From an uncultured Clostridia bacterium (GTDB lineage: Bacteria; Bacillota; Clostridia; TANB77; CAG-508): 17,763 bases of DNA. Every line of letters begins with the position of its first letter. Positions within the stretch are counted from its first letter, which is position 1. The notes below the pieces were generated by a model, which did no database searches, had not been told where the DNA came from, and saw only the letters and a program-made list of their open reading frames with translations. The DNA lies in contig CANRQH010000016.1 in NCBI GenBank assembly GCA_947632745.1, forward strand, positions 1 through 17,763, given 5' to 3'. This document shows, piece after piece, positions 1 through 7,331 of the stretch. The position numbers and the translations under genes are program-made.

Positions 1-72
1 TGTTGCTTCCATATCTAAACAATTCTCATTTTTAAATGATTTAAAATTTTTAAAACTAAATTTTATTAACAT
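1..72 (-). CDS. Partial AAA-type ATPase N-terminus (runs off left edge)
   Basis: Twenty-four codons are visible, starting MLIKFSFKNFKSFKNE and continuing NCLDMEAT. This is the opening seen in many SMC/RecN/OLD-like AAA ATPases (AAA_15/AAA_21 class), where a first beta strand is followed by an 'NFKSF' turn and an 'LxMxA' strand before the Walker A loop. The ATG at 72-70 has GGAG 8 nt upstream, and a good promoter lies at 94-122. The Walker A motif would lie beyond the window, so ATPase activity is inferred. Proteins with this start are often single-gene or two-gene phage-defence (Abi/OLD/RloC-like) or DNA-repair ATPases, but which kind cannot be told from 24 residues. A fortuitous short ORF is unlikely because promoter, ribosome binding site and motif agree. 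Confidence 0.66.
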   Translation of the reverse strand, partial: MLIKFSFKNFKSFKNENCLDMEAT

Positions 73-93
73 TTTTTCATCTCCTATATTAGT

Positions 94-122
94 ATTATAT
101 GCCAAAACAAAAAAAATATCAA
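94..122 (-). promoter_or_regulatory. Sigma-A-type promoter for the left-edge ATPase gene
   Basis: On the minus strand, TTGATA (117-122) and TATAAT (94-99) are separated by exactly 17 nt. The expected start of transcription is about 15 nt before the ATG at 72. The -35 hexamer lies in one arm of the hairpin at 112-161. Confidence 0.6.
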
Positions 123-161
123 TATTTTTTGAGATTTTTTCTCAAAATTATTGATATTTTT
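112..161 (-). terminator. AT-rich hairpin with U-tract, possible backup terminator
   Basis: Arms 112-124 and 149-161 pair over 13 bp. An inner 7-bp stem (127-133/141-147) extends the hairpin. On the minus strand the stem runs into T-rich DNA, so it may back up the phosphorylase terminator upstream of the ATPase gene. It has almost no GC pairs, so termination strength is doubtful. Confidence 0.35.
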
Positions 162-181
162 GTTTTTGTTTGCAATAAATT

Positions 182-210
182 TTTACATTATATATCATAT
201 ATAATGTAAA
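182..210. repeat. Perfect 29-nt palindrome
   Basis: Two 14-nt arms (182-195 and 197-210) are perfectly complementary around a single central C at 196, beginning TTTACATTATATAT. It lies between the phosphorylase terminator and the ATPase promoter. It may be a regulator-binding site or a structural hairpin; no regulator can be assigned. Confidence 0.7.
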
Positions 211-212
211 TT

Positions 213-254
213 TAAAAAAGGAACTGCCCAAAACATAAATTTTCTGGACAGTCC
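213..254 (-). terminator. Intrinsic terminator of the glucan phosphorylase gene
   Basis: On the minus strand, GGACTGTCC (246-254) pairs with GGGCAGTTCC (220-229), with one bulged base and one G-U pair. A run of six T follows directly (214-219). It lies 12 nt beyond the phosphorylase stop codon. Confidence 0.75.
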
Positions 255-265
255 TCTTTAGTATT

Positions 266-2845
266 TTAATTTGTTATCCATTTTACTAGGTTTAAGTTTT
301 CACTATCTAGTAACATCTCATGTGTTGGCATTACTCTAAATGTATAGCCATAGTTTCCTCCTGAAGATAATGCTACCTTTGCTTTATATGTGTATCTGTT
401 ATATTCTTGTTCTTCTTTTTCTAATTCCATTGGAACAACCTTTACTTCTTCTACTCGACCATCATCTGAAATTCTTCCGCAATATACTTCTACTCTTATA
501 TCTGTTTTACGTAAATTTGGTAAAGTCACTTTACATCTTACCTCTATTGATTGTCCAGCATCTATTTTTATATTTTCAGGGTTTTCTTCTTGTTCTATTG
601 ATATATTATCCCAGTTTGTTTTTATATGTTTTTTCCATGTACTGTACTCAATTGCCTTTTCTAATTCTGAGAAGTTTTTATCGTATAAGTTAATTAGTGG
701 CATATATAATTTTTCAGTATAATCTACAAGCATTCTTGCTGTACTGTATTTTCCACCTGTTGTTATAATTGATTGTTTCATTATTTCCATCCATTCTTCA
801 GATGGCTCTTTTTCAGATGGTCTATTAAAGAATATTGGTATTATTTTATTTTCTAAAGTTTTGTATATACTATCACTATCTGCTATATCTTGTTCATTAT
901 AAGATGAATATTCGTCATTTGTTCCTATTGACCATCCATTTGTTTGATCATATCCTTCTGCCCACCATCCATCTAACACACTGAAGTTTATTACACCATT
1001 TACTGAAGCTTTTTGTCCTGATGTTCCAGAAGCTTCCATTGGTCTACGTGGATTATTTAACCATACATCTACACCACTTACTAAATATCTTGACATTGCT
1101 ATATTGTAGTTTTCTAGTAAGAATATTTTTCCTCTAAATTGAGGTTTCATAGATATTTCATGAATATATTTTATTAAGTCTTGTCCTTCTTTGTCTGCTG
1201 GATGTGCTTTTCCTGCAAATACAAGTTTTACAGGATGTTCTTTATCATTTAAAATTTCTGTAATTCTTTCTAAGTCATTAAATATTAAAGTTGCTCTTTT
1301 ATATGTTGCAAATCTTCTTGCAAAACCTATAATTAAATCTTTTGAAGAAAGCGAACCTACTATTTCTCGTACTTCTTCATAGCTTACACCTGATCTTCTT
1401 AATCTATTTGTTGTATTTTCTTTTATTAATTCTATTAATTTATCTTTTCTATCTAAGTGAGCATTCCATAATTCATTATTTGGAATATTTCTTATTCTTT
1501 TCCATGTTTCGTCTAAATATATTTTATCTTGCCAATATGGATTAGTTGGCGAAGTTAAATATTTATTGTATAGTTCTTTTAAATTGCTTGCAAGCCATGA
1601 GCATGTATGAATTCCATTTGTTACATATGTAATAGGTGATTCATTTGCTGCTATATTTGGCCATACTTCTCCAAATAATTCTCTTGAAACTGCTCCATGA
1701 AGCTTACTTACTCCGTTTTTCTTTCCTGCAATTTTTAATGCAAATATTCCCATATTAAATCCTGGTTCTAACTCTTCGCATGGTCTCATTCCAAGTTTTA
1801 AAAATTCTTCTCTATCTATTCCAAGTTTGGTCCAAAATTCTTTAAAATATTTTTCTACTAATTCTATAGGAAATATATCATTTCCAGCAGGTACTGGAGT
1901 ATGTGTTGTAAACACTGTTCTTGAACTTACTATGTCTTTTGCAATATCAAATGCTACTTGCTTTTCTTCTATTGTTTCTTGCATTAATTGTAAAGTTAAA
2001 AACGCAGAATGCCCTTCGTTCATATGGTAAATTGTAGGTTTTAATCCAAGAGTTTTAAGAAGTTTTGCACCTGCCATACCTAAAACTATTTCTTGGCGTA
2101 TTCTCATGTCTTGATCTCCACCATATAGTCTTAATGTTATTTCTCTATCTTCTAGATTGTTTTCTTCTATATCTGAATCTAGTAAGTATAGATTCACTCT
2201 TCCTACGTTTATTTTCCATACTTTTAAATGTACTTTTCTTCTTTGTATTTTTACATCTATTAATATATCTTTATCATTCTCATCTTTTACTGGATGTATT
2301 GGTAAATTTTCTAGCTCTATATTATTATATTCTGATTTTTGAATGCCATATCCTTCTATTTTTTGATGAAAATATCCGTTTTTATATAATAATCCTACTC
2401 CAACTAGTGGAATTCCTAAATCACTAGCAGATTTTAAGTGGTCACCTGATAAAATTCCAAGCCCTCCTGAATATATTGGTATTGTTTCATCTAAACCATA
2501 TTCAGCTGAAAAATATGCAATTAGGTCATTTTTGTTTTCTGAATGTTTTTTATTAAACCATGTATCTTTACTTGTCATATAATCTTCATAATTTTTTAGT
2601 ACTTTTTCGTATTCTTTTACAAAGCTAGAATCTTTTGCTGCTTTTTCTAATCTTTCTTGTGATACACGTTTTAAGAATTTTACAGGGTTTTTACCTACTG
2701 TTTCCCATAGGTCTTTGTCCATTTTTTTAAGCAATTTTAAATATTCTGAATTCCAACTCCACCATAAGTTGTTTGCTATTTCGTCTAATTTATTTATATT
2801 TTTAGGCATTTGTGGTTTTACTGTTATTTTATTAAATACGTACAT
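266..2845 (-). CDS. glgP: Alpha-glucan phosphorylase (GlgP family, DUF3417 N-terminus)
   Basis: Predicted GT35 alpha-glucan (glycogen/maltodextrin) phosphorylase, releasing glucose-1-phosphate from alpha-1,4-glucans in the cytoplasm with PLP as cofactor. Residues about 10-120 fit the DUF3417 N-terminal domain of the long bacterial/archaeal subfamily. Visible motifs in order are GLGILSGDHLKSASDLG, MNEGHSAF, TTHTPVPAGND, VTNGIHTCSW, GFARRFATYKRA and EASGTSGQKASVNG. The last holds the probable PLP lysine, K612; many relatives have Met where this protein has Gln611. The length of 859 aa is normal for the subfamily. The ATG has a near-perfect AAGGAGG about 10 nt upstream, and a consensus promoter at 2890-2918 plus a terminator at 213-254 make this a single-gene transcription unit. 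No glgA, glgB or glgC genes are in view. Confidence 0.95.
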   Translation of the reverse strand: MYVFNKITVKPQMPKNINKLDEIANNLWWSWNSEYLKLLKKMDKDLWETVGKNPVKFLKRVSQERLEKAAKDSSFVKEYEKVLKNYEDYMTSKDTWFNKKHSENKNDLIAYFSAEYGLDETIPIYSGGLGILSGDHLKSASDLGIPLVGVGLLYKNGYFHQKIEGYGIQKSEYNNIELENLPIHPVKDENDKDILIDVKIQRRKVHLKVWKINVGRVNLYLLDSDIEENNLEDREITLRLYGGDQDMRIRQEIVLGMAGAKLLKTLGLKPTIYHMNEGHSAFLTLQLMQETIEEKQVAFDIAKDIVSSRTVFTTHTPVPAGNDIFPIELVEKYFKEFWTKLGIDREEFLKLGMRPCEELEPGFNMGIFALKIAGKKNGVSKLHGAVSRELFGEVWPNIAANESPITYVTNGIHTCSWLASNLKELYNKYLTSPTNPYWQDKIYLDETWKRIRNIPNNELWNAHLDRKDKLIELIKENTTNRLRRSGVSYEEVREIVGSLSSKDLIIGFARRFATYKRATLIFNDLERITEILNDKEHPVKLVFAGKAHPADKEGQDLIKYIHEISMKPQFRGKIFLLENYNIAMSRYLVSGVDVWLNNPRRPMEASGTSGQKASVNGVINFSVLDGWWAEGYDQTNGWSIGTNDEYSSYNEQDIADSDSIYKTLENKIIPIFFNRPSEKEPSEEWMEIMKQSIITTGGKYSTARMLVDYTEKLYMPLINLYDKNFSELEKAIEYSTWKKHIKTNWDNISIEQEENPENIKIDAGQSIEVRCKVTLPNLRKTDIRVEVYCGRISDDGRVEEVKVVPMELEKEEQEYNRYTYKAKVALSSGGNYGYTFRVMPTHEMLLDSENLNLVKWITN

Positions 2846-2889
2846 TTTTCGTTATCCTCCTTGGTATATTTTTCTATTTTTCCTTTTTT

Positions 2890-2918
2890 ATTATCTATTA
2901 AAATATGTTTTTTGTCAA
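2890..2918 (-). promoter_or_regulatory. Strong sigma-A promoter of glgP
   Basis: On the minus strand, a perfect TTGACA (2913-2918) is followed 17 nt later by GATAAT (2890-2895). It starts about 20 nt past the stop of the upstream gene, so glgP is transcribed independently of the glycosyltransferase set. A short TTTA microsatellite separates the promoter from that stop codon. Confidence 0.8.
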
Positions 2919-2936
2919 GAATATTTATTTATTTAT

Positions 2937-3779
2937 TTATTCTACTTCTTTTTCTGGTATATAAATATTTTTAGCTACAATATCAACACCAATTACATTC
3001 ATTGCAGTTAAATTTTCAATTTCTTTTGTTATTTTACTTTTAAATTCTTTTAAACTTGTCTGTATGTTATATCCATACACTACAGAAACTTCTAAATATA
3101 TTAATACACCTTCTCCATAATTTTGCACTCTTGATTTTAGTACTTTATATATTTCAGGCATTCTATTTACTTGGTATTCTGCAATTTGTCTAAATACTGA
3201 ATCAGAAATTGTAAAATTTCCCATATAACTAAATGTAGGTCTTATTATTGATTTTTCTGATATATATGGTTTTTCTCCCCTTCCCTTTGATTTGAATATT
3301 TGAAGTGGGTCTAAAAGGTAACCTGAAAAATCTTTTTTTATTTCAAAAGTTGGAACAGGTATTACATGTTTTCCTTCTGTTACTCTTATCCTTCTTGCCG
3401 TTTGCATTTCTTCATCTGTTGCAACTTGCTTTATATAAATTGTTTCTTGAATTTCAGGTAACCCAAGATTTTCTGCTATTTTTTCTACCATTCCATCTGA
3501 TGTTCCTAAAATAAGTATTGAATCAACTTTGTATTTTTTTAATGCATTTTGTATTATCTTTTTTTCTTCATCATGTAAAAATAGTGCTTTTTTTACTGTT
3601 TCTATTTTTGTTGAGGCTTTTTTTGCAGATTCTCCAGCTATTACCTGATTGTCATTTATTAATAATCCATCATCTATTATAAAATGTACATCTTTTTCTC
3701 CTGCAACCATTTGTGCTCTATAACTTTTACCTGTACCAGATGGTCCAACAAATGCATATACTTTTATGTTTTTAAACAT
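2937..3779 (-). CDS. P-loop NTPase with C-terminal Asp23/Gls24-like domain
   Basis: Residues 12-19 (GPSGTGKS) form a clear Walker A loop in an N-terminal nucleotide-binding domain, with a strand-plus-Asp stretch (FIIDDGLLI) near residues 33-41. The C-terminal part, about residues 180-275, reads as an Asp23/Gls24-type alkaline-shock domain with alternating strands and the segment YGYNIQTSLKEFKSKI. Asp23-like proteins in Gram-positives are linked to envelope stress and membrane-associated foci. The biochemical role of this two-domain form is not known to me. The ATG has GAGAGG about 8 nt upstream. It starts only 20 nt after the GT39-like gene stops, so it is probably the last gene of the 6614-2937 set. 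No terminator is obvious before the glgP promoter. Confidence 0.72.
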   Translation of the reverse strand: MFKNIKVYAFVGPSGTGKSYRAQMVAGEKDVHFIIDDGLLINDNQVIAGESAKKASTKIETVKKALFLHDEEKKIIQNALKKYKVDSILILGTSDGMVEKIAENLGLPEIQETIYIKQVATDEEMQTARRIRVTEGKHVIPVPTFEIKKDFSGYLLDPLQIFKSKGRGEKPYISEKSIIRPTFSYMGNFTISDSVFRQIAEYQVNRMPEIYKVLKSRVQNYGEGVLIYLEVSVVYGYNIQTSLKEFKSKITKEIENLTAMNVIGVDIVAKNIYIPEKEVE

Positions 3780-3799
3780 TTCTTTTTCCTCTCTATTTT

Positions 3800-5299
3800 T
3801 TATTTTTTCTCTACTAACATAACATTGTATATATTATTATGATATTTTGTATCAAATCTCTTTGTTTCACTTATAATATTTATATTTTCCTTTGGAATTT
3901 TATCATATAATTCCATACTTTCTGGCATTATAATCCATATTCTACCTTCATAATTATTTAAAAAATCCCAATCTCTTACAGTTGTCATTTGTGGTCCATA
4001 TGCTTTATATGCTTCTTCTATACCCCAACCTTCAAGGTTAAGAAAATATTGTTTGTATTGTGTATATTTTGCAGCACAAACTCCTCCAACTCCAAATCCA
4101 CTTCCAACATTTGAATATATAATTATATCATCATCTTTTATTTCTTTATCTATGTAGTCAAATACTTCTTTATTTGATGTATCATAATTTATTTTAACAT
4201 TTTCTACAGTTCCAATTATACCTAATATTAAAGTAACCCCACATATTAAACCAGTAATTATTTTATTTTTTTCTTTAGCTAATATAAAAGCTAATGTAAA
4301 TATATACAAACCTGTAACTACCAACAAATATCTTGCATATAATATTGGCATTTTAATAGAAATTATAGCAATTGCTAATATTACACCTAAATATATAGCT
4401 AAACTAAAAATAGCAGGTTTACTTTCTTTTCTAAGTTTTACCATTTTATATATTGTGTAAATTGTAACAATTATTGAAATAATTGAAGCAATTGTGGCTT
4501 CTATTTTACCTAAATCTAAGTTTCTACTAAATTGTAAACTTAATATTTGCATTGTAGTATTTATAAAACTTACTTCAATCCAAAATCCTGAATTTACATG
4601 TTGAAGCTGTGTTACAAAATAAATTAACCATGGAATATATAATAAAATTTGTATTAAAGCTACAACAAGAAAATATATTAAAGCTTTTTTATCATTTTTT
4701 CTATTTTTAATTACATAAATTAGTAGTATTAAGTTTATTAATCCAGCTGAAACAAGGGCATAATAGTGAATATAGCATGAACATATACTAAATATACCAA
4801 ATAAAATTAAATTTTTATTTCTTGATTTTTCGTCTTTGTTTAATATTGATTTATAAAATCTATAAGCATAAATTGCCATCAATGTAACAATTAAACACGC
4901 CCATGAGTACATTCTTATTTCTTGTGCATATGTACTCATTATAGGTAGAAAATAAGCAAAATACGAAAATAATATTCCTGTTTTTTCTCCAAAGTCTTTT
5001 CTTATATGTGTAAATCCAATAATTCCAAGTAATATAGTTCCAAATACCGAAAGTACTCTGTATATTATAATATTGCTACCAAAAATCATATTAACAATAT
5101 GTAATATCCAATAGTATAATGCAGGATGTACGTCATTTCCTGTTATTTTCCAAATATCTATAAAACTTTTGTCAGCTATTGCGACTGAATAACTTTCGTC
5201 AAACCACATATTGCTATGAATTGCTGGAATAAGAATAAATATAGATCCTAATATAATTATTGCTATATGTATTAACTTAAATATTTTTTCTTTTTTCAT
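3800..5299 (-). CDS. GT39/ArnT-like polytopic membrane glycosyltransferase
   Basis: A 499-aa integral membrane protein with roughly ten or more hydrophobic segments and a soluble C-terminal region from about residue 370. The first loop carries WFDESYS, with D34 matching the catalytic Asp of GT39/PMT/ArnT-type enzymes, and then HPALYYWILH. This fits transfer of a sugar from a polyprenyl-phosphate donor on the outer membrane face to a lipid, protein or polymer acceptor; the acceptor is unknown. An upstream in-frame Met at 5362 gives a longer reading frame, but I chose 5299 because AAGGA stands about 11 nt before it and the family begins close to the first membrane helix. The longer start would also run across the GC-rich hairpin at 5328-5359. 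It follows a GT2 gene and precedes the Asp23-like gene. Confidence 0.82.
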   Translation of the reverse strand: MKKEKIFKLIHIAIIILGSIFILIPAIHSNMWFDESYSVAIADKSFIDIWKITGNDVHPALYYWILHIVNMIFGSNIIIYRVLSVFGTILLGIIGFTHIRKDFGEKTGILFSYFAYFLPIMSTYAQEIRMYSWACLIVTLMAIYAYRFYKSILNKDEKSRNKNLILFGIFSICSCYIHYYALVSAGLINLILLIYVIKNRKNDKKALIYFLVVALIQILLYIPWLIYFVTQLQHVNSGFWIEVSFINTTMQILSLQFSRNLDLGKIEATIASIISIIVTIYTIYKMVKLRKESKPAIFSLAIYLGVILAIAIISIKMPILYARYLLVVTGLYIFTLAFILAKEKNKIITGLICGVTLILGIIGTVENVKINYDTSNKEVFDYIDKEIKDDDIIIYSNVGSGFGVGGVCAAKYTQYKQYFLNLEGWGIEEAYKAYGPQMTTVRDWDFLNNYEGRIWIIMPESMELYDKIPKENINIISETKRFDTKYHNNIYNVMLVEKK

Positions 5300-5327
5300 A
5301 ATAAAAATTTTCCTTTTTAAAATATAA

Positions 5328-5359
5328 GCGCGATTTGAATTTTTTAAAACAAATCGCGC
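5328..5359 (-). terminator. GC-rich hairpin between the two glycosyltransferase genes
   Basis: GCGCGATTTG (5328-5337) and CAAATCGCGC (5350-5359) form a perfect 10-bp stem with a 12-nt loop, standing out in AT-rich DNA. On the minus strand it is followed by TTATATTTT, a broken U-tract. It lies 25 nt after the GT2 stop and 28 nt before the GT39-like start, so it may act as a partial terminator, an RNA-processing signal or a 3'-end stabiliser. Confidence 0.6.
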
Positions 5360-5384
5360 CAAATGCTGATTATTTTTAGAATTT

Positions 5385-6614
5385 CTAAGCTATTTCTTTT
5401 ATCTTAACACTACGCATATGTTCGATTTTTTCCCATTTAACATCTTGTTTAAATAAACATTTAAAGTTTATTAAAAGCCATGAACCCATAAATAGTGGGT
5501 AATATAATGTCCATTTAAGCATAGGTTTTATTGGTTTCTTTTCTATATACATAGTAAATATTGCTGTAAGCACTGGTAAGAAAAATGTTGGTATAATAAA
5601 TTTTACTATATTTGCTATTAATTGAGCTGTTGTCATTGAGTCTAATAAGTATATTGCAAAATTTGATAATAGTAAAATCATTGTTAATACAAACATTGGA
5701 ACACTTCCAACAATATATAGTAACCCGTCAAAGTTCATTATTGTTTTATGCTTTTTAACAGCTAGTGCTAAATCTTTAGTGTATGTTTTCATACATTGAA
5801 TATGTCCCACTGTCCATCTACTTCTTTGTTTCCAAGAAGCTTTAAATTCTTCTGGTTGTTCATCATATACTATTGCATCTGTTGCCCAACCTAATTTTTT
5901 TCCGTTTATTATTTGTTTTAGTGAGAATTCTATGTCTTCAGTTAATGTTACTGTGTCCCATCCTTTTTCTTTCACTAAATCAAACTTTACCATAAACCCT
6001 GTTCCATTTAGTAATGGTGATAATCCAACATTGTATCTTGCTAAATGGTAAAATCTGTGCATTGTCCAGTAGAAAAATGCATATCCTGCTGAAACCCAAC
6101 TTTCTGATGGATTTTTTATATCTTTATATCCTTGAACGACTTCTTCTCCTTGGCATAATTTTCTATTCATTACTTTTATAAAGTTTTTGTCTACAATGTT
6201 GTCTGCATCAAAAACTAAAAATGCATCATAATCTGCGTTTTCTTCTATCTTTTGTTTTAAAAACCAATTTAAAGCATAGCCTTTTGTTTTTCTAGCTTCA
6301 TCAAATCTTTTATAAACTATTGCTCCCGCTTCTTTGGCAATTAAAGCAGTATTATCTGTACAATTATCTGCTATTACATATATGTCGTATAAATCTTTGT
6401 CATAATCTTGACATTTAAGACTTTCTATTAAATTTCCTATTACCTTTTCTTCATTGTGTGCAGGTATTATTGCCATAAACTTATGCTTTTTATTTTTTAT
6501 TAAATCTTTTTCTTTAAATTTTATTAGCGAACACAAGCTTATTGCCAATTGATATATCCAAAATACTATTAAAATATATACTAAGGCTTGCCTTAATAAA
6601 TATAAATATTCCAT
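5385..6614 (-). CDS. Processive-type GT2 family glycosyltransferase, membrane-bound
   Basis: A 409-aa membrane enzyme of the cellulose/hyaluronan/poly-GlcNAc synthase type. It has an N-terminal hydrophobic segment (about 8-30), a GT-A domain starting AIIPAHNEEKVIGNLI, the DxD pair D136/D138 (FDADN), TED at 225-227 as the likely catalytic Asp, and QRSRW at 263-267, matching the QxxRW signature of processive GT2 enzymes. Three or so membrane segments follow between about 300 and 385. It probably uses a cytoplasmic nucleotide sugar to build an exported glycan or glycolipid; neither sugar nor product can be read from sequence. The ATG has GAGAGG upstream and a good promoter at 6659-6687. With the GT39-like gene it forms a likely surface-glycan set. 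Confidence 0.85.
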   Translation of the reverse strand: MEYLYLLRQALVYILIVFWIYQLAISLCSLIKFKEKDLIKNKKHKFMAIIPAHNEEKVIGNLIESLKCQDYDKDLYDIYVIADNCTDNTALIAKEAGAIVYKRFDEARKTKGYALNWFLKQKIEENADYDAFLVFDADNIVDKNFIKVMNRKLCQGEEVVQGYKDIKNPSESWVSAGYAFFYWTMHRFYHLARYNVGLSPLLNGTGFMVKFDLVKEKGWDTVTLTEDIEFSLKQIINGKKLGWATDAIVYDEQPEEFKASWKQRSRWTVGHIQCMKTYTKDLALAVKKHKTIMNFDGLLYIVGSVPMFVLTMILLLSNFAIYLLDSMTTAQLIANIVKFIIPTFFLPVLTAIFTMYIEKKPIKPMLKWTLYYPLFMGSWLLINFKCLFKQDVKWEKIEHMRSVKIKEIA

Positions 6615-6658
6615 TTATTTTTTCCTCTCTATATTATATTTATGTATGCATATACAAT

Positions 6659-6687
6659 ATTATACTATTAATTAGAAAATTTTGCAA
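6659..6687 (-). promoter_or_regulatory. Sigma-A-type promoter of the GT2-led operon
   Basis: On the minus strand, TTGCAA (6682-6687) and a perfect TATAAT (6659-6664) are separated by 17 nt, about 45 nt upstream of the GT2 start codon. Confidence 0.65.
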
Positions 6688-6732
6688 TATTTTATAGAAA
6701 TTTTTTCCATACTATATTTATATCTATTGTCA

Positions 6733-6934
6733 TTCACGGTTTGCAGGCTTAAAATAAATAAAATTTTCATAAAAACGCTGGAGTGCTTTGAAGCTAGAAA
6801 TTCTTACATTTTTTATGGAAAGAGTTCAAGCTTGCCTTGGAAGGGTGCCATAAAAAATGGATAGAATTTCTGCAAAAAGTAATGGACAAAGTTTTTATGA
6901 AAATTTTATTTATTTTTAGCCTGTAAATGGTGAA
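6733..6934. repeat. About 200-nt imperfect inverted-repeat element (MITE-like or structured RNA)
   Basis: Outer arms 6733-6776 and 6891-6934 pair over 44 positions. Only two positions are true mismatches (6750/6917 and 6738/6929), and two more are G-T (6743/6924, 6739/6928), which would be G-U pairs only in a plus-strand RNA. Inside, 6796-6818 and 6848-6871 form a second stem with a short internal bulge around 6805/6862, closing on a loop with CAAGCTTG. No transposase, coding region or clear target-site duplication is visible. It occupies most of the 347-nt gap between the DUF1540 and GT2 genes. Candidates are a miniature inverted-repeat element or a large hairpin RNA; it may also end DUF1540 transcription. 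Confidence 0.75.
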
Positions 6935-6961
6935 CTGTAATTATATTATTATATATAATTT

Positions 6962-7126
6962 CTATTCACAACATTCATAACTTGAACATTCAGATTCATC
7001 TGGATTAGCTGTGTGAACATTTTCCTTTGGTGTTACTATTATAGCATCTAATTCACAAAGTTGTTTTTGTCCATTATTATATTTGCAACTTTCTACTGTA
7101 CAATTAATTTTTTGTTTATTATCCAT
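6962..7126 (-). CDS. DUF1540 domain protein (small Cys-rich)
   Basis: A 54-aa cytoplasmic protein with the DUF1540 pattern: CTVESCKYN near the N-terminus, a third Cys in QLCELDAI, and CSSYECC near the C-terminus. The Cys set suggests metal or redox binding, but the family's function is not established. I chose ATG 7126 because GGGAGG stands 10 nt before it; the in-frame ATG at 7144 overlaps that ribosome binding site and would add only MGGITK. It is divergent from the HtrA-like gene and shares its upstream region. No strong promoter was identified for it. Confidence 0.85.
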   Translation of the reverse strand: MDNKQKINCTVESCKYNNGQKQLCELDAIIVTPKENVHTANPDESECSSYECCE

Positions 7127-7257
7127 CTTGGTAATACCTCCCATTCTTTTTGCAATTTCTTGCTTTTTTTATTATGTTTCTTTTTAAAATTTATATTCTA
7201 ATTTTGATTTAATGGCATTTTTTTCATTTTAAAAATTACCATTAATTTGTAACATTT

Positions 7258-7276
7258 TTTTCACAATATTTTCACA
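7258..7276 (+). promoter_or_regulatory. Tandem TTTTCACA octamers upstream of the protease promoter
   Basis: TTTTCACA occurs at 7258-7265 and 7269-7276, an 11-nt period that puts both on the same helix face. A related TTTTCATT lies at 7221-7228. The repeats end 6 nt before the -35 hexamer. From memory, TTTTCAYA-type octamers are CssR targets at Bacillus subtilis htrA-type promoters; the regulator here is inferred. Confidence 0.55.
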
Positions 7277-7282
7277 AATCTG

Positions 7283-7311
7283 TTGTAATATAATATAAAA
7301 ATTATTATAAT
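7283..7311 (+). promoter_or_regulatory. Sigma-A-type promoter of the HtrA-like gene
   Basis: TTGTAA (7283-7288) and a perfect TATAAT (7306-7311) are separated by 17 nt. The ribosome binding site GGAGG follows at 7319-7323 and the ATG at 7332, giving a very short leader. Confidence 0.7.
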
Positions 7312-7331
7312 ACTAAATGGAGGTTATTTTT

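Noticed and set aside
340..2427. Several plus-strand open frames of 60-120 codons opposite glgP
   Set aside because: They are rich in Leu, Phe, Tyr and Ser as expected from antisense of AT-rich coding DNA, lack ribosome binding sites, and lie wholly inside a clear conserved gene.
2920..2941. ATTT microsatellite as a phase-variation tract
   Set aside because: It lies between a stop codon and the glgP -35, outside the spacer, so length changes would not alter promoter spacing. Chance in AT-rich DNA is likely.
5302..5362. N-terminal 21-residue extension of the GT39-like protein
   Set aside because: It would be translated through the GC-rich hairpin, whereas the Met at 5299 has its own AAGGA.
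6682..6864. Plus-strand 60-codon open frame in the gap before the GT2 gene
   Set aside because: It overlaps the GT2 promoter and the left half of the inverted-repeat element, has no good ribosome binding site and no recognisable protein features.
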